Assembly (NCBI GenBank): GCA_024235695.1
Contig: JACKLX010000013.1
Coordinates: 1 to 64,000, forward strand
DNA length: 64,000 bases
Reading direction: 5' to 3'
From: Accumulibacter sp.
GTDB taxonomy: Bacteria; Pseudomonadota; Gammaproteobacteria; Burkholderiales; Rhodocyclaceae
A program made the translations under genes and the position numbers. How positions within the stretch are numbered: position 1 is the first letter of the stretch; each line of letters begins with the position of its first letter. Positions 26,101 to 32,869 of this stretch are shown here, one piece after another. The notes under the pieces are model-generated. The model saw only the letters and a list, made by a program, of their open reading frames with translations, did not search any database and had not been told where the DNA came from.

Positions 26101-27133
26101 CGACGCATTTCGACCCGACGCGGTGCCGACACACCTGCATTTCAACTTCCGGCTGGTTGACGAGAACGGCCGTCAGCTCGGCGTCAGCCGCAAGCTCAGC
26201 GAACTGCGCAGCGAGTGGGGACGCGAGGCGAAACAGGAGTTTGCCGACCTGCACCGGACCGCCGCCGAGTATTCGGGTTTGACCGACTGGAGTTTCGGCG
26301 AGCTGGCCGAGCTGATCGAAGTCGATGGCGGCAACGGCCAGACGGTGCTCGGCTATCCCGGGCTGGCCGACGACGGCGACAGCGTCTCGATCGGCGTTTT
26401 CGATTCACCCGGCGAGGCACTCCGGTCGCATGCGACGGGACTGCTGCGACTTTTCATGCTGCAGTTCCGCGAGCAGCTCAAGTACCTCGAGAAGAACCTG
26501 CCGGGGCTTACCGAGATGGCGATGCAGTTCATGGCGCTCGGTACGCTGGACGAACTGCGGCGGCAGTTGCTCGAGGTCACCTTCGCACGCGCCTGTCTGG
26601 CCGAGCCCTGGCCGACCGATGCCGCGTCCTTCGGTCAACGCTGTCTCGAAGCCAGGCCGCGAGTGGGGCTGCTGGCGCAGGAAATGTGCCGGCTGGTCGG
26701 CCAGATCCTTGGCGACTGGCTGGCCCTGCACAAGAAGCTGCCGACGCTCAAGGCCTATGGCAGCACGGTGCACGATGTCGAGGGACAGCTGTCGCGACTG
26801 ATCGGCAAGCGATTCGTGGTCGATACGCCATTCGAACGTCTGCAACACTACCCCCGCTATCTGAAGGCCATCGCGCTGCGCCTCGACAAGGTCAAGGCTG
26901 GCGGCGCCCAGGGTGCAGCGCGCGATGCCCGCCTGCTGGCCGAGTACCTGCCACTATGGACAAACTATCAGCGACGCGCCACGGTCTTGGCCAAACAGGG
27001 CGTCGGCGACCCGCAGGTCGAGCAGTTCCGCTGGTTGCTCGAGGAACTGCGCGTGCACCTCTTCGCGCAGGAGCTGCGCACACCGGTGCCGGTGTCGGTC
27101 AAGCGCTTGCAGAAGATGTGGGAAGGAATCTGA
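23192..27133 (+). CDS. hrpA: ATP-dependent RNA helicase HrpA (DEAH box)
   Basis: The 1313-residue protein matches HrpA in length and layout. It has Walker A GETGSGKTTQIPK, the Ia motif THTQPRRIAARS-type text, the DEAH box DEAHERSLNIDFLLGYLK, SATIDAGRFARHF (motif III), NVAETSLTVPGI and QRAGRCGRV (motifs V and VI). After these come the HA2/OB region and the long DUF3418 C-terminal part (ending QKMWEGI). It unwinds RNA in the cytoplasm and is linked to ribosome rescue and mRNA processing in other bacteria. The start ATG ATG at 23192 has a weak ribosome site. The EI24-like gene follows after 26 bases. Confidence 0.97.
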   Translation: MMTPRTILSPALAPDPPANGFADCLALDQRSLRALTRDLRHCFGAKRDIRLAERDSLLEKSRAAVAARRARLPKPVFADELPVNARRAEIAELIARHQVVIVCGETGSGKTTQIPKICLEIGRGCAGLIGHTQPRRIAARSTAARIAQELQSEVGRLVGYKIRFSDRTSPDAFIKLMTDGILLAETQGDAWLEQYDTLIIDEAHERSLNIDFLLGYLKQLLARRRDLKVIITSATIDAGRFARHFDDAPVIEVSGRLHPVEIRYRPLQKAPGEESGDDQRDLYEAIVDACDELHRAGAGDVLAFLPGEREIREAAEALRKHHPPHTEILPLFARLSAEEQGRIFKPHVGRRIILATNVAETSLTVPGIRYVVDSGLARVKRYSYRNKVEQLQIEKISQASANQRAGRCGRVAAGVCIRLYDEQDFGLRPAFSEPEIQRSSLAGVILRMKALRLGDVEDFPFLEAPPRKAISDGYQLLLELGAVTDEHALTAVGQELARIPLDPRLGRMIVAAREEGCLREVLVIAAALSVRDPRERPQERQGSADAAHRKFADDKSEFLSWLKLWQWYQSEVEHRKSQRKLVEACHEHYLSALRMREWRDIHGQLSALAGEHQWRENQLPAAYEAIHRALLAGLLGNIACKSEDSAHYLGARGIKVLIHPASALQKKAGKWIVAGEISETTRLFARCVARIEPEWLERVGAHLLKRSHFDPHWEKKAMQAVAFERITLYGIVVEPRRRVNFGPLNPPAARELFIRQALVEGEVSEEFARRWDFFTHNQQLVLDIETLEHKSRRPDVLVDDELIFTFYDQIIPEGIFSGASFDKWRRSAERQQPRLLHLLRADLMRHEAAGITSEAFPHQLQLGGVDYALAYHFEPGSARDGVTLTVPLAQLNQLPAARCEWLVPGLLKEKVVQLVKTLPQRIRAKLVPVPEFAAEFVAQVAPTDKSLVAALVGFIVQSRGLNARGWEVTPDAFRPDAVPTHLHFNFRLVDENGRQLGVSRKLSELRSEWGREAKQEFADLHRTAAEYSGLTDWSFGELAELIEVDGGNGQTVLGYPGLADDGDSVSIGVFDSPGEALRSHATGLLRLFMLQFREQLKYLEKNLPGLTEMAMQFMALGTLDELRRQLLEVTFARACLAEPWPTDAASFGQRCLEARPRVGLLAQEMCRLVGQILGDWLALHKKLPTLKAYGSTVHDVEGQLSRLIGKRFVVDTPFERLQHYPRYLKAIALRLDKVKAGGAQGAARDARLLAEYLPLWTNYQRRATVLAKQGVGDPQVEQFRWLLEELRVHLFAQELRTPVPVSVKRLQKMWEGI

Positions 27134-27159
27134 GTCGATGATTGCCGGGGAGATTACAA

Positions 27160-27912
27160 GTGACTGAGATCGTTCTGTCGCTGGGACGCAGCCTGCGGAC
27201 GCTCGGCCGCGGGCGGGTGTGGCTGCTGTTCTTCGGGCCGGCGCTGGTCGCGCTGGTGGTCTGGATCGGGCTGATGACCTTCGCTCTCGAGGGACTGATC
27301 GGGATCCTCGTCGAGCAGCCACCCTTGACCTGGCTGGCCAGCTGGGGAGCAGCCTGGCTGGCCAAGCTCGGCGCGGTGCTCGCTGGCTGGCTGCTGGTTC
27401 TCGCGGCGGCCTTCGTCACCGCGATGCTGCTGGCGGCGATCTTCGTGATGCCGCTACTGCTCGACCACGTGGCCCTGGCCGATTACCCGGAACTGGCGCG
27501 AGCCGGCAAGGACAGTCTGCTGGCAGGCGCATGGAACAGCATCGCCGCCGTGCTGCTGTACGCCGTCGGCTGGCTGCTGACCTTGCCGCTGTGGCTGCTC
27601 CCCGGCCTTGGACTGCTGCTGCCGATCCTGTGGATGGCGTGGTTGACCCGCCGCACCTTTGCCTACGATGCCCTGACGGTGCACGCCACCGACCAGGAAT
27701 GGCGGGTCCTGCGTCGCCAGCACGGCCTGCCGCTGCTGCTGCTCGGCGTCGTCCTGGCGCTGCTGGCGCATATCCCGGTGCTGGGCCTGCTGACACCGAC
27801 GCTGGCAGCGCTGGCCTATACCCACTTCTGCCTCGAGGCGTTGCGACGCCTTCGGCAGGGGGCGCTGGTGACGGTGATCGACGAGCAGGCGGTGCTGGAG
27901 AAAGTGAAATGA
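27160..27912 (+). CDS. EI24 / CysZ-like membrane protein
   Basis: The 250-residue protein has about five membrane helices and the layout of EI24-domain proteins: VLSLGRSLRTLGRGRVW at the N-terminus, AAFVTAMLLAAIFVMPLLLDHVA, WNSIAAVLLYAVGWLL, and PVLGLLTPTLAALAYTH near the end. CysZ members support sulfate entry, but the family is broad. GTG at 27160 has GGGGAG 7 bases upstream. Its TGA overlaps the ATG of the next gene (ATGA), and hrpA ends 26 bases before it, so the three genes form an operon. Confidence 0.85.
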   Translation: MTEIVLSLGRSLRTLGRGRVWLLFFGPALVALVVWIGLMTFALEGLIGILVEQPPLTWLASWGAAWLAKLGAVLAGWLLVLAAAFVTAMLLAAIFVMPLLLDHVALADYPELARAGKDSLLAGAWNSIAAVLLYAVGWLLTLPLWLLPGLGLLLPILWMAWLTRRTFAYDALTVHATDQEWRVLRRQHGLPLLLLGVVLALLAHIPVLGLLTPTLAALAYTHFCLEALRRLRQGALVTVIDEQAVLEKVK

Positions 27913-28667
27913 GCTTCGGTGCGATCATCATCGGCGACGAGATTCTTTCCGGCAAGCGCGCAGACCGGCACTTTGTGCGGCTTGCCGAGTTGCTGGCGGT
28001 GCGCGGGCTGCGGCTGTCCTGGGTCGAATACCTCGGCGACGAGCGCGCACGTATCGCGGCGACGCTGCGGCGCAGCCTGGCCGCCGGTGACGTCGTCTTC
28101 AGCTTTGGCGGCATCGGCAATACGCCCGATGACCAGACCAGGCAAGCGGCGGCAGAGGCGCTGGGTGTCGAGTTGGTGCTGCACGCCGACGCCGAACGCG
28201 AAATACGGGCGCGCTTCGGCGACCAGATCAGCGACGTCCGCTTGCTGCTCGGCACCTTCCCGCGTGGCGTCGAGATCATCCCCAACCCGTTCAACCGCAT
28301 TCCCGGCTTTCGCGTCCGCGATCATCACTTCGTGCCGGGTTTTCCGCAGATGGCGCACCCGATGGTCGAATGGGCGCTCGACACCTTCTACAGCGACCGC
28401 TTCCACCACCAGCCGAGCGTCGAAAAGGCCTTCCTGCTGACTGGCGCAAACAGCTACGAGAGCGCCTTGCTCGATCTGATGGAGGAAGTCGTCGCCGACT
28501 TTCCGTCGCTGCGGCTGTTCAGCCTGCCGTCGATGTCTGACGACGGACAGCGGCGACACCTGGAACTCGGCGTAGAAGGTGAGCAGGCGCTGGTCGATCA
28601 GGCGATGGACAGGATCCGGCAGGAGGTCGAAAGGCGCGGCATCAGCTGGCAATGGCGGCCATCGTAG
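27909..28667 (+). CDS. MoCF / CinA N-terminal-type molybdopterin-binding domain protein
   Basis: The 252-residue protein begins FGAIIIGDEILSGKRADRHF and has FSFGGIGNTPDDQTRQAAAEA, the nucleotide-sugar-like binding loops of the MoCF/CinA fold. It lacks the C-terminal NMN amidohydrolase domain of full CinA. The C-terminal half (YESALLDLMEEVVADFPSLRLFSLPS) matches the short stand-alone group annotated as competence/damage-inducible-like. Function is unproven. It overlaps the EI24 gene by 4 bases and is followed by a terminator. Confidence 0.88.
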   Translation: MSFGAIIIGDEILSGKRADRHFVRLAELLAVRGLRLSWVEYLGDERARIAATLRRSLAAGDVVFSFGGIGNTPDDQTRQAAAEALGVELVLHADAEREIRARFGDQISDVRLLLGTFPRGVEIIPNPFNRIPGFRVRDHHFVPGFPQMAHPMVEWALDTFYSDRFHHQPSVEKAFLLTGANSYESALLDLMEEVVADFPSLRLFSLPSMSDDGQRRHLELGVEGEQALVDQAMDRIRQEVERRGISWQWRPS

Positions 28668-28685
28668 GGCAGCAGTAAACAAAGC

Positions 28686-28707
28686 AACCCCGGCAGGACC
28701 GGGGTTT
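28686..28707. terminator. rho-independent terminator between convergent genes
   Basis: An 8-bp stem, AACCCCGG / CCGGGGTT, with a 5-base loop is followed by TTCGTTTGT and preceded by ACAAAGC, giving an extended outer stem. It can act in both directions, for the MoCF gene (+) and the phasin gene (-). Confidence 0.75.
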
Positions 28708-28743
28708 CGTTTGTCTTCGACGGCTGGCGCCGTCAGGCAAGCT

Positions 28744-29289
28744 TCACTTCTTCGGGGTCAGGGCAGCGGCAGCCTGGGCGGTCGCGCTGCTGGCGGCCTT
28801 GACGTTGGCGTCGACGATGTCGGTCATCTGCTTGGCCATCTGCGAGATGTTCTCGAAAGCGGTGGTCGAAGCGCTCATCATCTGTTTCATCGCTCCGGCG
28901 AAGACGTCGCCGGCGATCGGCGTGGCACCGCTCTTGTCGACCAGACCGCTGGCGGTGTGGGTCATCGCGCTGTACTGCTGCTCCATCACCGAAGTGATTT
29001 CGCGTTGCATGTTGGCGGCCAGATCGTAGAGGCCGCGCGAATACTCCAGCAGCTTGTCGACATTGGGCTGCGCGAGCGAGGTCGCGATACCCTTCAACTG
29101 CTGCGGATCCTTGACCTCAAGCAGTTGCTGCGCGCCGCTGGCACTGGTGTTGAACAGTTCGCGGCTGGCCGCGAGGTTGAGCGCGGACAGCTGTTCCATG
29201 CCGTGGAAAGCGGTGCGAACCAGCGTCATCATGACCTGGGCGTTGGCTTTCTGGCTCTCGGCAAGTTGTTCGAGATTGATGGTGTTCAT
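28744..29289 (-). CDS. phaP: phasin family protein (PHA granule-associated)
   Basis: The 181-residue protein is almost wholly helical, with the phasin pattern: NLEQLAESQKANAQVMMTL, LSALNLAASRELFNTSASG, AQPNVDKLLEYSRGLYDLAA, and an Ala-rich C-terminus. Phasins coat polyhydroxyalkanoate granules in the cytoplasm and set granule size and number. ATG at 29289 has GGAGG 6 bases upstream. It lies downstream of the second phasin gene on the same strand, but a terminator at 29434-29453 separates them, so it likely has its own promoter. Confidence 0.92.
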   Translation of the reverse strand: MNTINLEQLAESQKANAQVMMTLVRTAFHGMEQLSALNLAASRELFNTSASGAQQLLEVKDPQQLKGIATSLAQPNVDKLLEYSRGLYDLAANMQREITSVMEQQYSAMTHTASGLVDKSGATPIAGDVFAGAMKQMMSASTTAFENISQMAKQMTDIVDANVKAASSATAQAAAALTPKK

Positions 29290-29433
29290 GAATTCCTCCG
29301 TGAATGCTATTGAAAGGCGCGTGACGGATATTCGAGGAGGCGTGAACACAGCGACACGCTCTTTCTGCTCCCGCCAGGGCTACTGCGGCGCGGGCTGCGG
29401 ACGATGGCTACTTGACAGCGCCGTGAAAGGAAA

Positions 29434-29453
29434 CCCCCGAGAAAGGCCGGGGG
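29434..29453 (-). terminator. rho-independent terminator after the second phasin gene
   Basis: A GC-rich stem, CGGGGG / CCCCCG (extendable on the outside), with an 8-base loop is followed on the minus strand by TTTCCTTTC. It lies about 60 bases after the stop of the phasin gene at 29516. Confidence 0.7.
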
Positions 29454-29515
29454 CTCCTCACACGCTTGCTGGTCAGACAGCCGCCGCGAGCCCGATGATC
29501 AGGATGCGGACAAGC

Positions 29516-30067
29516 TTATTTCTTGGTTGCTGCGGCGGTGGCACCAACGGCCTTGACGGTCGCATTGGTCGCTGCAGCGACGTTCGACTCGGCGATGTCG
29601 GCAACCTGCTTGGCCGCCTTGTTCATGCTGTCGAACGCCGAGGTGGCCGATGCGATGGCCGACTTGACGGCGGAGACAGCAACGTCGGAACCAACCGGCG
29701 CGTTCTTGGCGGCCTTTTCGAGCAGTTCGAAGACCTTCTTCTGGAAGTCGGCGAACTGCGCTTCGAGCAACTTCGAGACTTCTTCCTTCGATTGCGCCGA
29801 GATCTCATAGACGCTGCGAGTGTAGGCAACGGCCTTTTCGAGGTTCGGCTGTGCCAGCGAGGCCTGCACCGAGAAAAGCTCTTGCGCGTTCTTGGCGCCG
29901 AGCATCGCCTTGGCGTTGGCAACGCCGTCTTCCAGCATCGAACGGGCGGTATTCAGGTTGAGCGCAGCAATGCGCTCGGCGCTGGCCAGAGCGGTGTTGG
30001 CCAGAGTCAGCATGGCGTCAACGGAAGCCTTGTTGGCGGCGGCGAATTGTTCGGGCGTGGTGAACAT
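29516..30067 (-). CDS. phaP: phasin family protein (PHA granule-associated)
   Basis: The 183-residue helical protein shows the classic phasin layout: MFTTPEQFAAANKASVDAML, IAALNLNTARSMLEDGVANA, AQPNLEKAVAYTRSVYEISA and an Ala/Thr-rich tail ending ATKK. It is clearly a paralogue of the protein at 28744-29289. ATG at 30067 has AGGAG 7 bases upstream. Its promoter is a consensus sigma-70 site (30180-30207) bracketed by two copies of a 16-base repeat, so it is probably the strongly expressed, PhaR-regulated phasin of the pair. Confidence 0.94.
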   Translation of the reverse strand: MFTTPEQFAAANKASVDAMLTLANTALASAERIAALNLNTARSMLEDGVANAKAMLGAKNAQELFSVQASLAQPNLEKAVAYTRSVYEISAQSKEEVSKLLEAQFADFQKKVFELLEKAAKNAPVGSDVAVSAVKSAIASATSAFDSMNKAAKQVADIAESNVAAATNATVKAVGATAAATKK

Positions 30068-30154
30068 GGTCAATCTCCTGAAAAAGTTGGGGGTACATCA
30101 CAACATGTGCAATGTCAAACTCGTTGATCGCGTGCCCGCTTGGCACTCCGATCG

Positions 30155-30170
30155 TTTGCTGCACTGCACC
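30155..30170 (-). promoter_or_regulatory. candidate PhaR operator, promoter-downstream copy
   Basis: TTTGCTGCACTGCACC (plus strand) lies just downstream of the -10 box of the phasin promoter. It matches the copy at 30214-30229 at 13 of 16 bases and in the same orientation. Confidence 0.6.
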
Positions 30171-30179
30171 ATGGCCCGA

Positions 30180-30207
30180 ATTATAGGCGTCTCGCGAAAC
30201 TTGTCAA
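30180..30207 (-). promoter_or_regulatory. sigma-70 promoter of the phasin gene
   Basis: The minus strand reads TTGACA (30207-30202), 16 bases, then TATAAT (30185-30180). Both hexamers are perfect. The transcript would start near 30173, giving a leader of about 105 bases before the ATG at 30067. Confidence 0.85.
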
Positions 30208-30213
30208 GCCTTT

Positions 30214-30229
30214 TTTGCTGCGCCGCAAC
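30214..30229 (-). promoter_or_regulatory. candidate PhaR operator, promoter-upstream copy
   Basis: TTTGCTGCGCCGCAAC (plus strand) lies 6 bases upstream of the -35 box. Its core TTGC-N6-GCAA is itself an inverted repeat. Together with the copy at 30155-30170 it brackets the promoter. Confidence 0.6.
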
Positions 30230-30384
30230 ATAAACGCTACGGCGCTGTTTATTATGACGTTTTGAGGACATTCTCATAACCCCGGCGAGGGCCTCGGGAC
30301 GGCCCTGCTGCGGCGCACGACGCGCGGGTCAGCGAGCCCGACGCCCGCCGCAAGGGCCCGCGCGGCAAGCGCTCGGGCAGGCGA

Positions 30385-30990
30385 TCACTTGCCGTCAGTC
30401 TTGCCGCCAGCCGCCGGCTTGAGCGTCAGCGGATCGCCCTGCTGGCCGGTGTCGTTCTTGCCGCGCGGCTGGATGATCGCGCGAACGCGCGCCTGCTGGG
30501 CACCGGTGGCGCTCTTGGTGGCGCCGGTGCCAGTGGTCACCAGATACTTTTCGTTCAAGGCGTCGTACGAGATGTACTGGCCCCTGACCTCGTCGAGGCC
30601 GCTCTTGATCCAGGCGCGATTGAAGAACTCGCTCTTTTCACCGCGCGCGTCGTACTCGATGCGCTCGGCCTCGCCCTCGATGAAATCGTTCTGCCCCTCG
30701 CGCTTCTGCCGGAAACGGGCGAGGCCGTTGGCGCCGCCGGTCGCGGTACCCTTCTGGAAGCCATCGGCATCCTGCGTGACCACCAGGCGATTGGTACGGA
30801 TCTCGAGCGTTCCCTGGATCAGCACGACGTTGCCCTCGAGAGTCTGGACCTTCTTGATGTCATCGATGCTCATCCGGTCGGCTTCGAGTTGAATCGGTTT
30901 TTCGCGGTCGGCGCGTTCGGCCCGAGCCGGCAGCGAGAGGACGAGCAGCAGGAGGCTGCTGACGCAGGCGCGGTAAGCTGTGATGTTCAT
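30385..30990 (-). CDS. lptA: lipopolysaccharide transport periplasmic protein LptA
   Basis: The 201-residue protein has a signal peptide (ACVSSLLLLVLSLPARA) and an OstA-like beta-jellyroll: PIQLEADRMSIDDIKKVQTL, EGNVVLIQGTLEIRTNRLVV, and GEAERIEYDARGEKSEFF. LptA bridges LptC and LptD and carries LPS across the periplasm. Its ATG overlaps the lptC stop (ATGA). The charged C-terminal tail (about 30 residues) is longer than in E. coli. No lptB or rpoN follows; the next gene is a phasin about 320 bases away. Confidence 0.93.
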   Translation of the reverse strand: MNITAYRACVSSLLLLVLSLPARAERADREKPIQLEADRMSIDDIKKVQTLEGNVVLIQGTLEIRTNRLVVTQDADGFQKGTATGGANGLARFRQKREGQNDFIEGEAERIEYDARGEKSEFFNRAWIKSGLDEVRGQYISYDALNEKYLVTTGTGATKSATGAQQARVRAIIQPRGKNDTGQQGDPLTLKPAAGGKTDGK

Positions 30991-31580
30991 GTCTTGGGTT
31001 TCTTCTTGGCCAGATGGCTTTCAATTTCTCCGGTGACCCGGGATTCGAGCAGATAGGTCTGCAACTTGTGGTCAACCTGCAGGCCGACACCTTTCAACCA
31101 TGACTTGCCCTCGGTGATCGCCACAGGGCTCTTGGTGAACGCTTTTTCCTCATCCGGCAGCACCGTCAACTGTGACGTCTCGACGACCAGTGGCGGCTGT
31201 TTGCCGATGGCCTCGCGCCGCAGCTCGACCTGCTCATCGAGATCAACGCGTTCCCACTTGGCGCTGAGGCGTCCGCGCGCGGCGCTGATCGTCAGCGGCG
31301 CTTTCTTCGGCTGCAGGTAGACCAGCTTCGGCTGGTCCAGTTCGACGCTGTCGTCATCCGGATAGTGTCGAATCTCGGCGGCCTGCAGGGTGTACTCGAG
31401 CTGCCCCTGCTCGCCGACCTTGCGTACCGTGGCGTCATTGACGATGTAGTCGGGATCGTGTCGATGCTTGCCGTCGCCACGCGTTTCGTCGAGTTCGGTC
31501 GCATAGCGCAACCAGAATGTCAGCGCGGAAAGAATCGTCAGAATGGTGATCGGCAGCAGGGCGCTGCTCCATTGCTTCAT
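30987..31580 (-). CDS. lptC: LPS export system inner membrane protein LptC
   Basis: The 197-residue protein has one N-terminal membrane helix (LLPITILTILSALTFWL) and a periplasmic LptC domain: DPDYIVNDATVRKVGEQGQL, YTLQAAEIRHYPDDDSVEL, KWERVDLDEQVELRREA, and SWLKGVGLQVDHKLQTYLL. LptC passes LPS from LptB2FG to LptA. It lies 88 bases after kdsD, without the usual kdsC in between, and overlaps lptA. Confidence 0.92.
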   Translation of the reverse strand: MKQWSSALLPITILTILSALTFWLRYATELDETRGDGKHRHDPDYIVNDATVRKVGEQGQLEYTLQAAEIRHYPDDDSVELDQPKLVYLQPKKAPLTISAARGRLSAKWERVDLDEQVELRREAIGKQPPLVVETSQLTVLPDEEKAFTKSPVAITEGKSWLKGVGLQVDHKLQTYLLESRVTGEIESHLAKKKPKT

Positions 31581-31668
31581 TTGCCGCCTCGTTCGGCTGG
31601 CCGGCGCCGGGCGGGCCGGTCGCCTGGTGCAGGCAGGTGCGCTTGCGCGCTGCCGGCCACCGCGAACA

Positions 31669-32652
31669 TCAGATGACCTTCGCCCGGAACAGGTCGTGCA
31701 TGTTCAGAGCGCCGATCAGCGCGCCGTCTTCATCGACCACCGGCAGCTGGTTTATCTTGTGTTGCTCCATCATCTCGACCGCTTCGACGGCGAGCCGTTC
31801 AGGGGCAATCGAGCGCGGCCCTGGACTCATGATCTCGGCGACCGACAGCGCTCGCAGGTCGAGGCCCCTGGCGAAAGCGCGGCGCAGGTCGCCGTCGGTG
31901 ATGATGCCGATCACCCGCCGCTCGGGGCTGATCACGTTGGTCATGCCGATGCCGCCGCGCGAGATTTCGAGAATCGCGTCGGGAACGCTGGTCTGCGGTA
32001 CCACCACCGGCAGGGCCGGGCCGGCGCGCATGACATCACGAACGTGCGTCAGCAAACGGCGACCGAGCGAACCACCGGGGTGCGAGCGGGCAAAGTCCTC
32101 GGCGCCGAAACCGCGCGCATCGAGCAGCGCGACCGCCAGCGCGTCGCCGAGGGCGAGCACGGCGGTGGTGCTGGCGGTCGGCGCGAGATTGAGCGGACAC
32201 GCTTCAACTGCGACGGCCGCGTCAAGGTGAACGTCGGACTCGATGGCGAGCGACGATTGCGCCTTGCCGGTCATGCTGATCAGCTTGGCGCCGAGACGCT
32301 TGACGGTCGGCAGGATGGTCAGGAGTTCGGCGCTCTCGCCGGAATTGGAGATGGCAATCAGGACGTCGTCGCGGGTGATCATGCCAAGGTCGCCATGACT
32401 GGCCTCGGCGGGGTGAACGAAATAGGCGGGTGTCCCGGTACTGGCAAGGGTCGACGCGATCTTGCGCCCGACGTGACCGGACTTGCCCATGCCACTGACG
32501 ATTACCCGCCCGTGACAGTTGAGAATCAGCGCCAGGGCCTGCACGAAGGCACCGTCGAGGCGATCCGCCAGCGCCAGCACCGCTTCGGCTTCGATGCGCA
32601 GAACCTCGCGGGCGAGCTCCAGCGCTTTCGCCGATGGCATTATTTGGTTCAT
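31669..32652 (-). CDS. kdsD: arabinose-5-phosphate isomerase KdsD
   Basis: The 327-residue protein has an N-terminal SIS domain (VIVSGMGKSGHVGRKIASTL, EASHGDLGMI, AISNSGESAELLTI, PTASTTAVLALGDALAVALL) and two C-terminal CBS domains (GIITDGDLRRAFARG; INQLPVVDEDGALIGALNMH). It converts ribulose-5-phosphate to arabinose-5-phosphate for Kdo synthesis. ATG at 32652 was chosen; an internal ATG at 32640 is also possible, and neither has a strong ribosome site. It leads the lptC-lptA operon and is divergent from the antiporter gene. Confidence 0.94.
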   Translation of the reverse strand: MNQIMPSAKALELAREVLRIEAEAVLALADRLDGAFVQALALILNCHGRVIVSGMGKSGHVGRKIASTLASTGTPAYFVHPAEASHGDLGMITRDDVLIAISNSGESAELLTILPTVKRLGAKLISMTGKAQSSLAIESDVHLDAAVAVEACPLNLAPTASTTAVLALGDALAVALLDARGFGAEDFARSHPGGSLGRRLLTHVRDVMRAGPALPVVVPQTSVPDAILEISRGGIGMTNVISPERRVIGIITDGDLRRAFARGLDLRALSVAEIMSPGPRSIAPERLAVEAVEMMEQHKINQLPVVDEDGALIGALNMHDLFRAKVI

Positions 32653-32869
32653 TGCGGAGCAGCGGTTATCATCCATCGAGTATAACAGAAGGCCATGCTC
32701 CGCCGACCCCAGCAGCGACGCTGGCGAGGTCGGCGGATCACCGCGCACAGGGCAGAGCTGGCGGACTTCCGGCAGCGCATGTCAACTCCCACCGCCGCGC
32801 TCGTCGATCAACGAGAGCGAAACTTCGTGAGCCGCGAATGCGCTCCTCACGGGAAGACAAGAGGGCCAG

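Noticed and set aside
31543-32685. Plus-strand frame across kdsD, considered as a displaced kdsC
   Set aside because: It is antisense to kdsD and has no HAD phosphatase motif (DxDGT).
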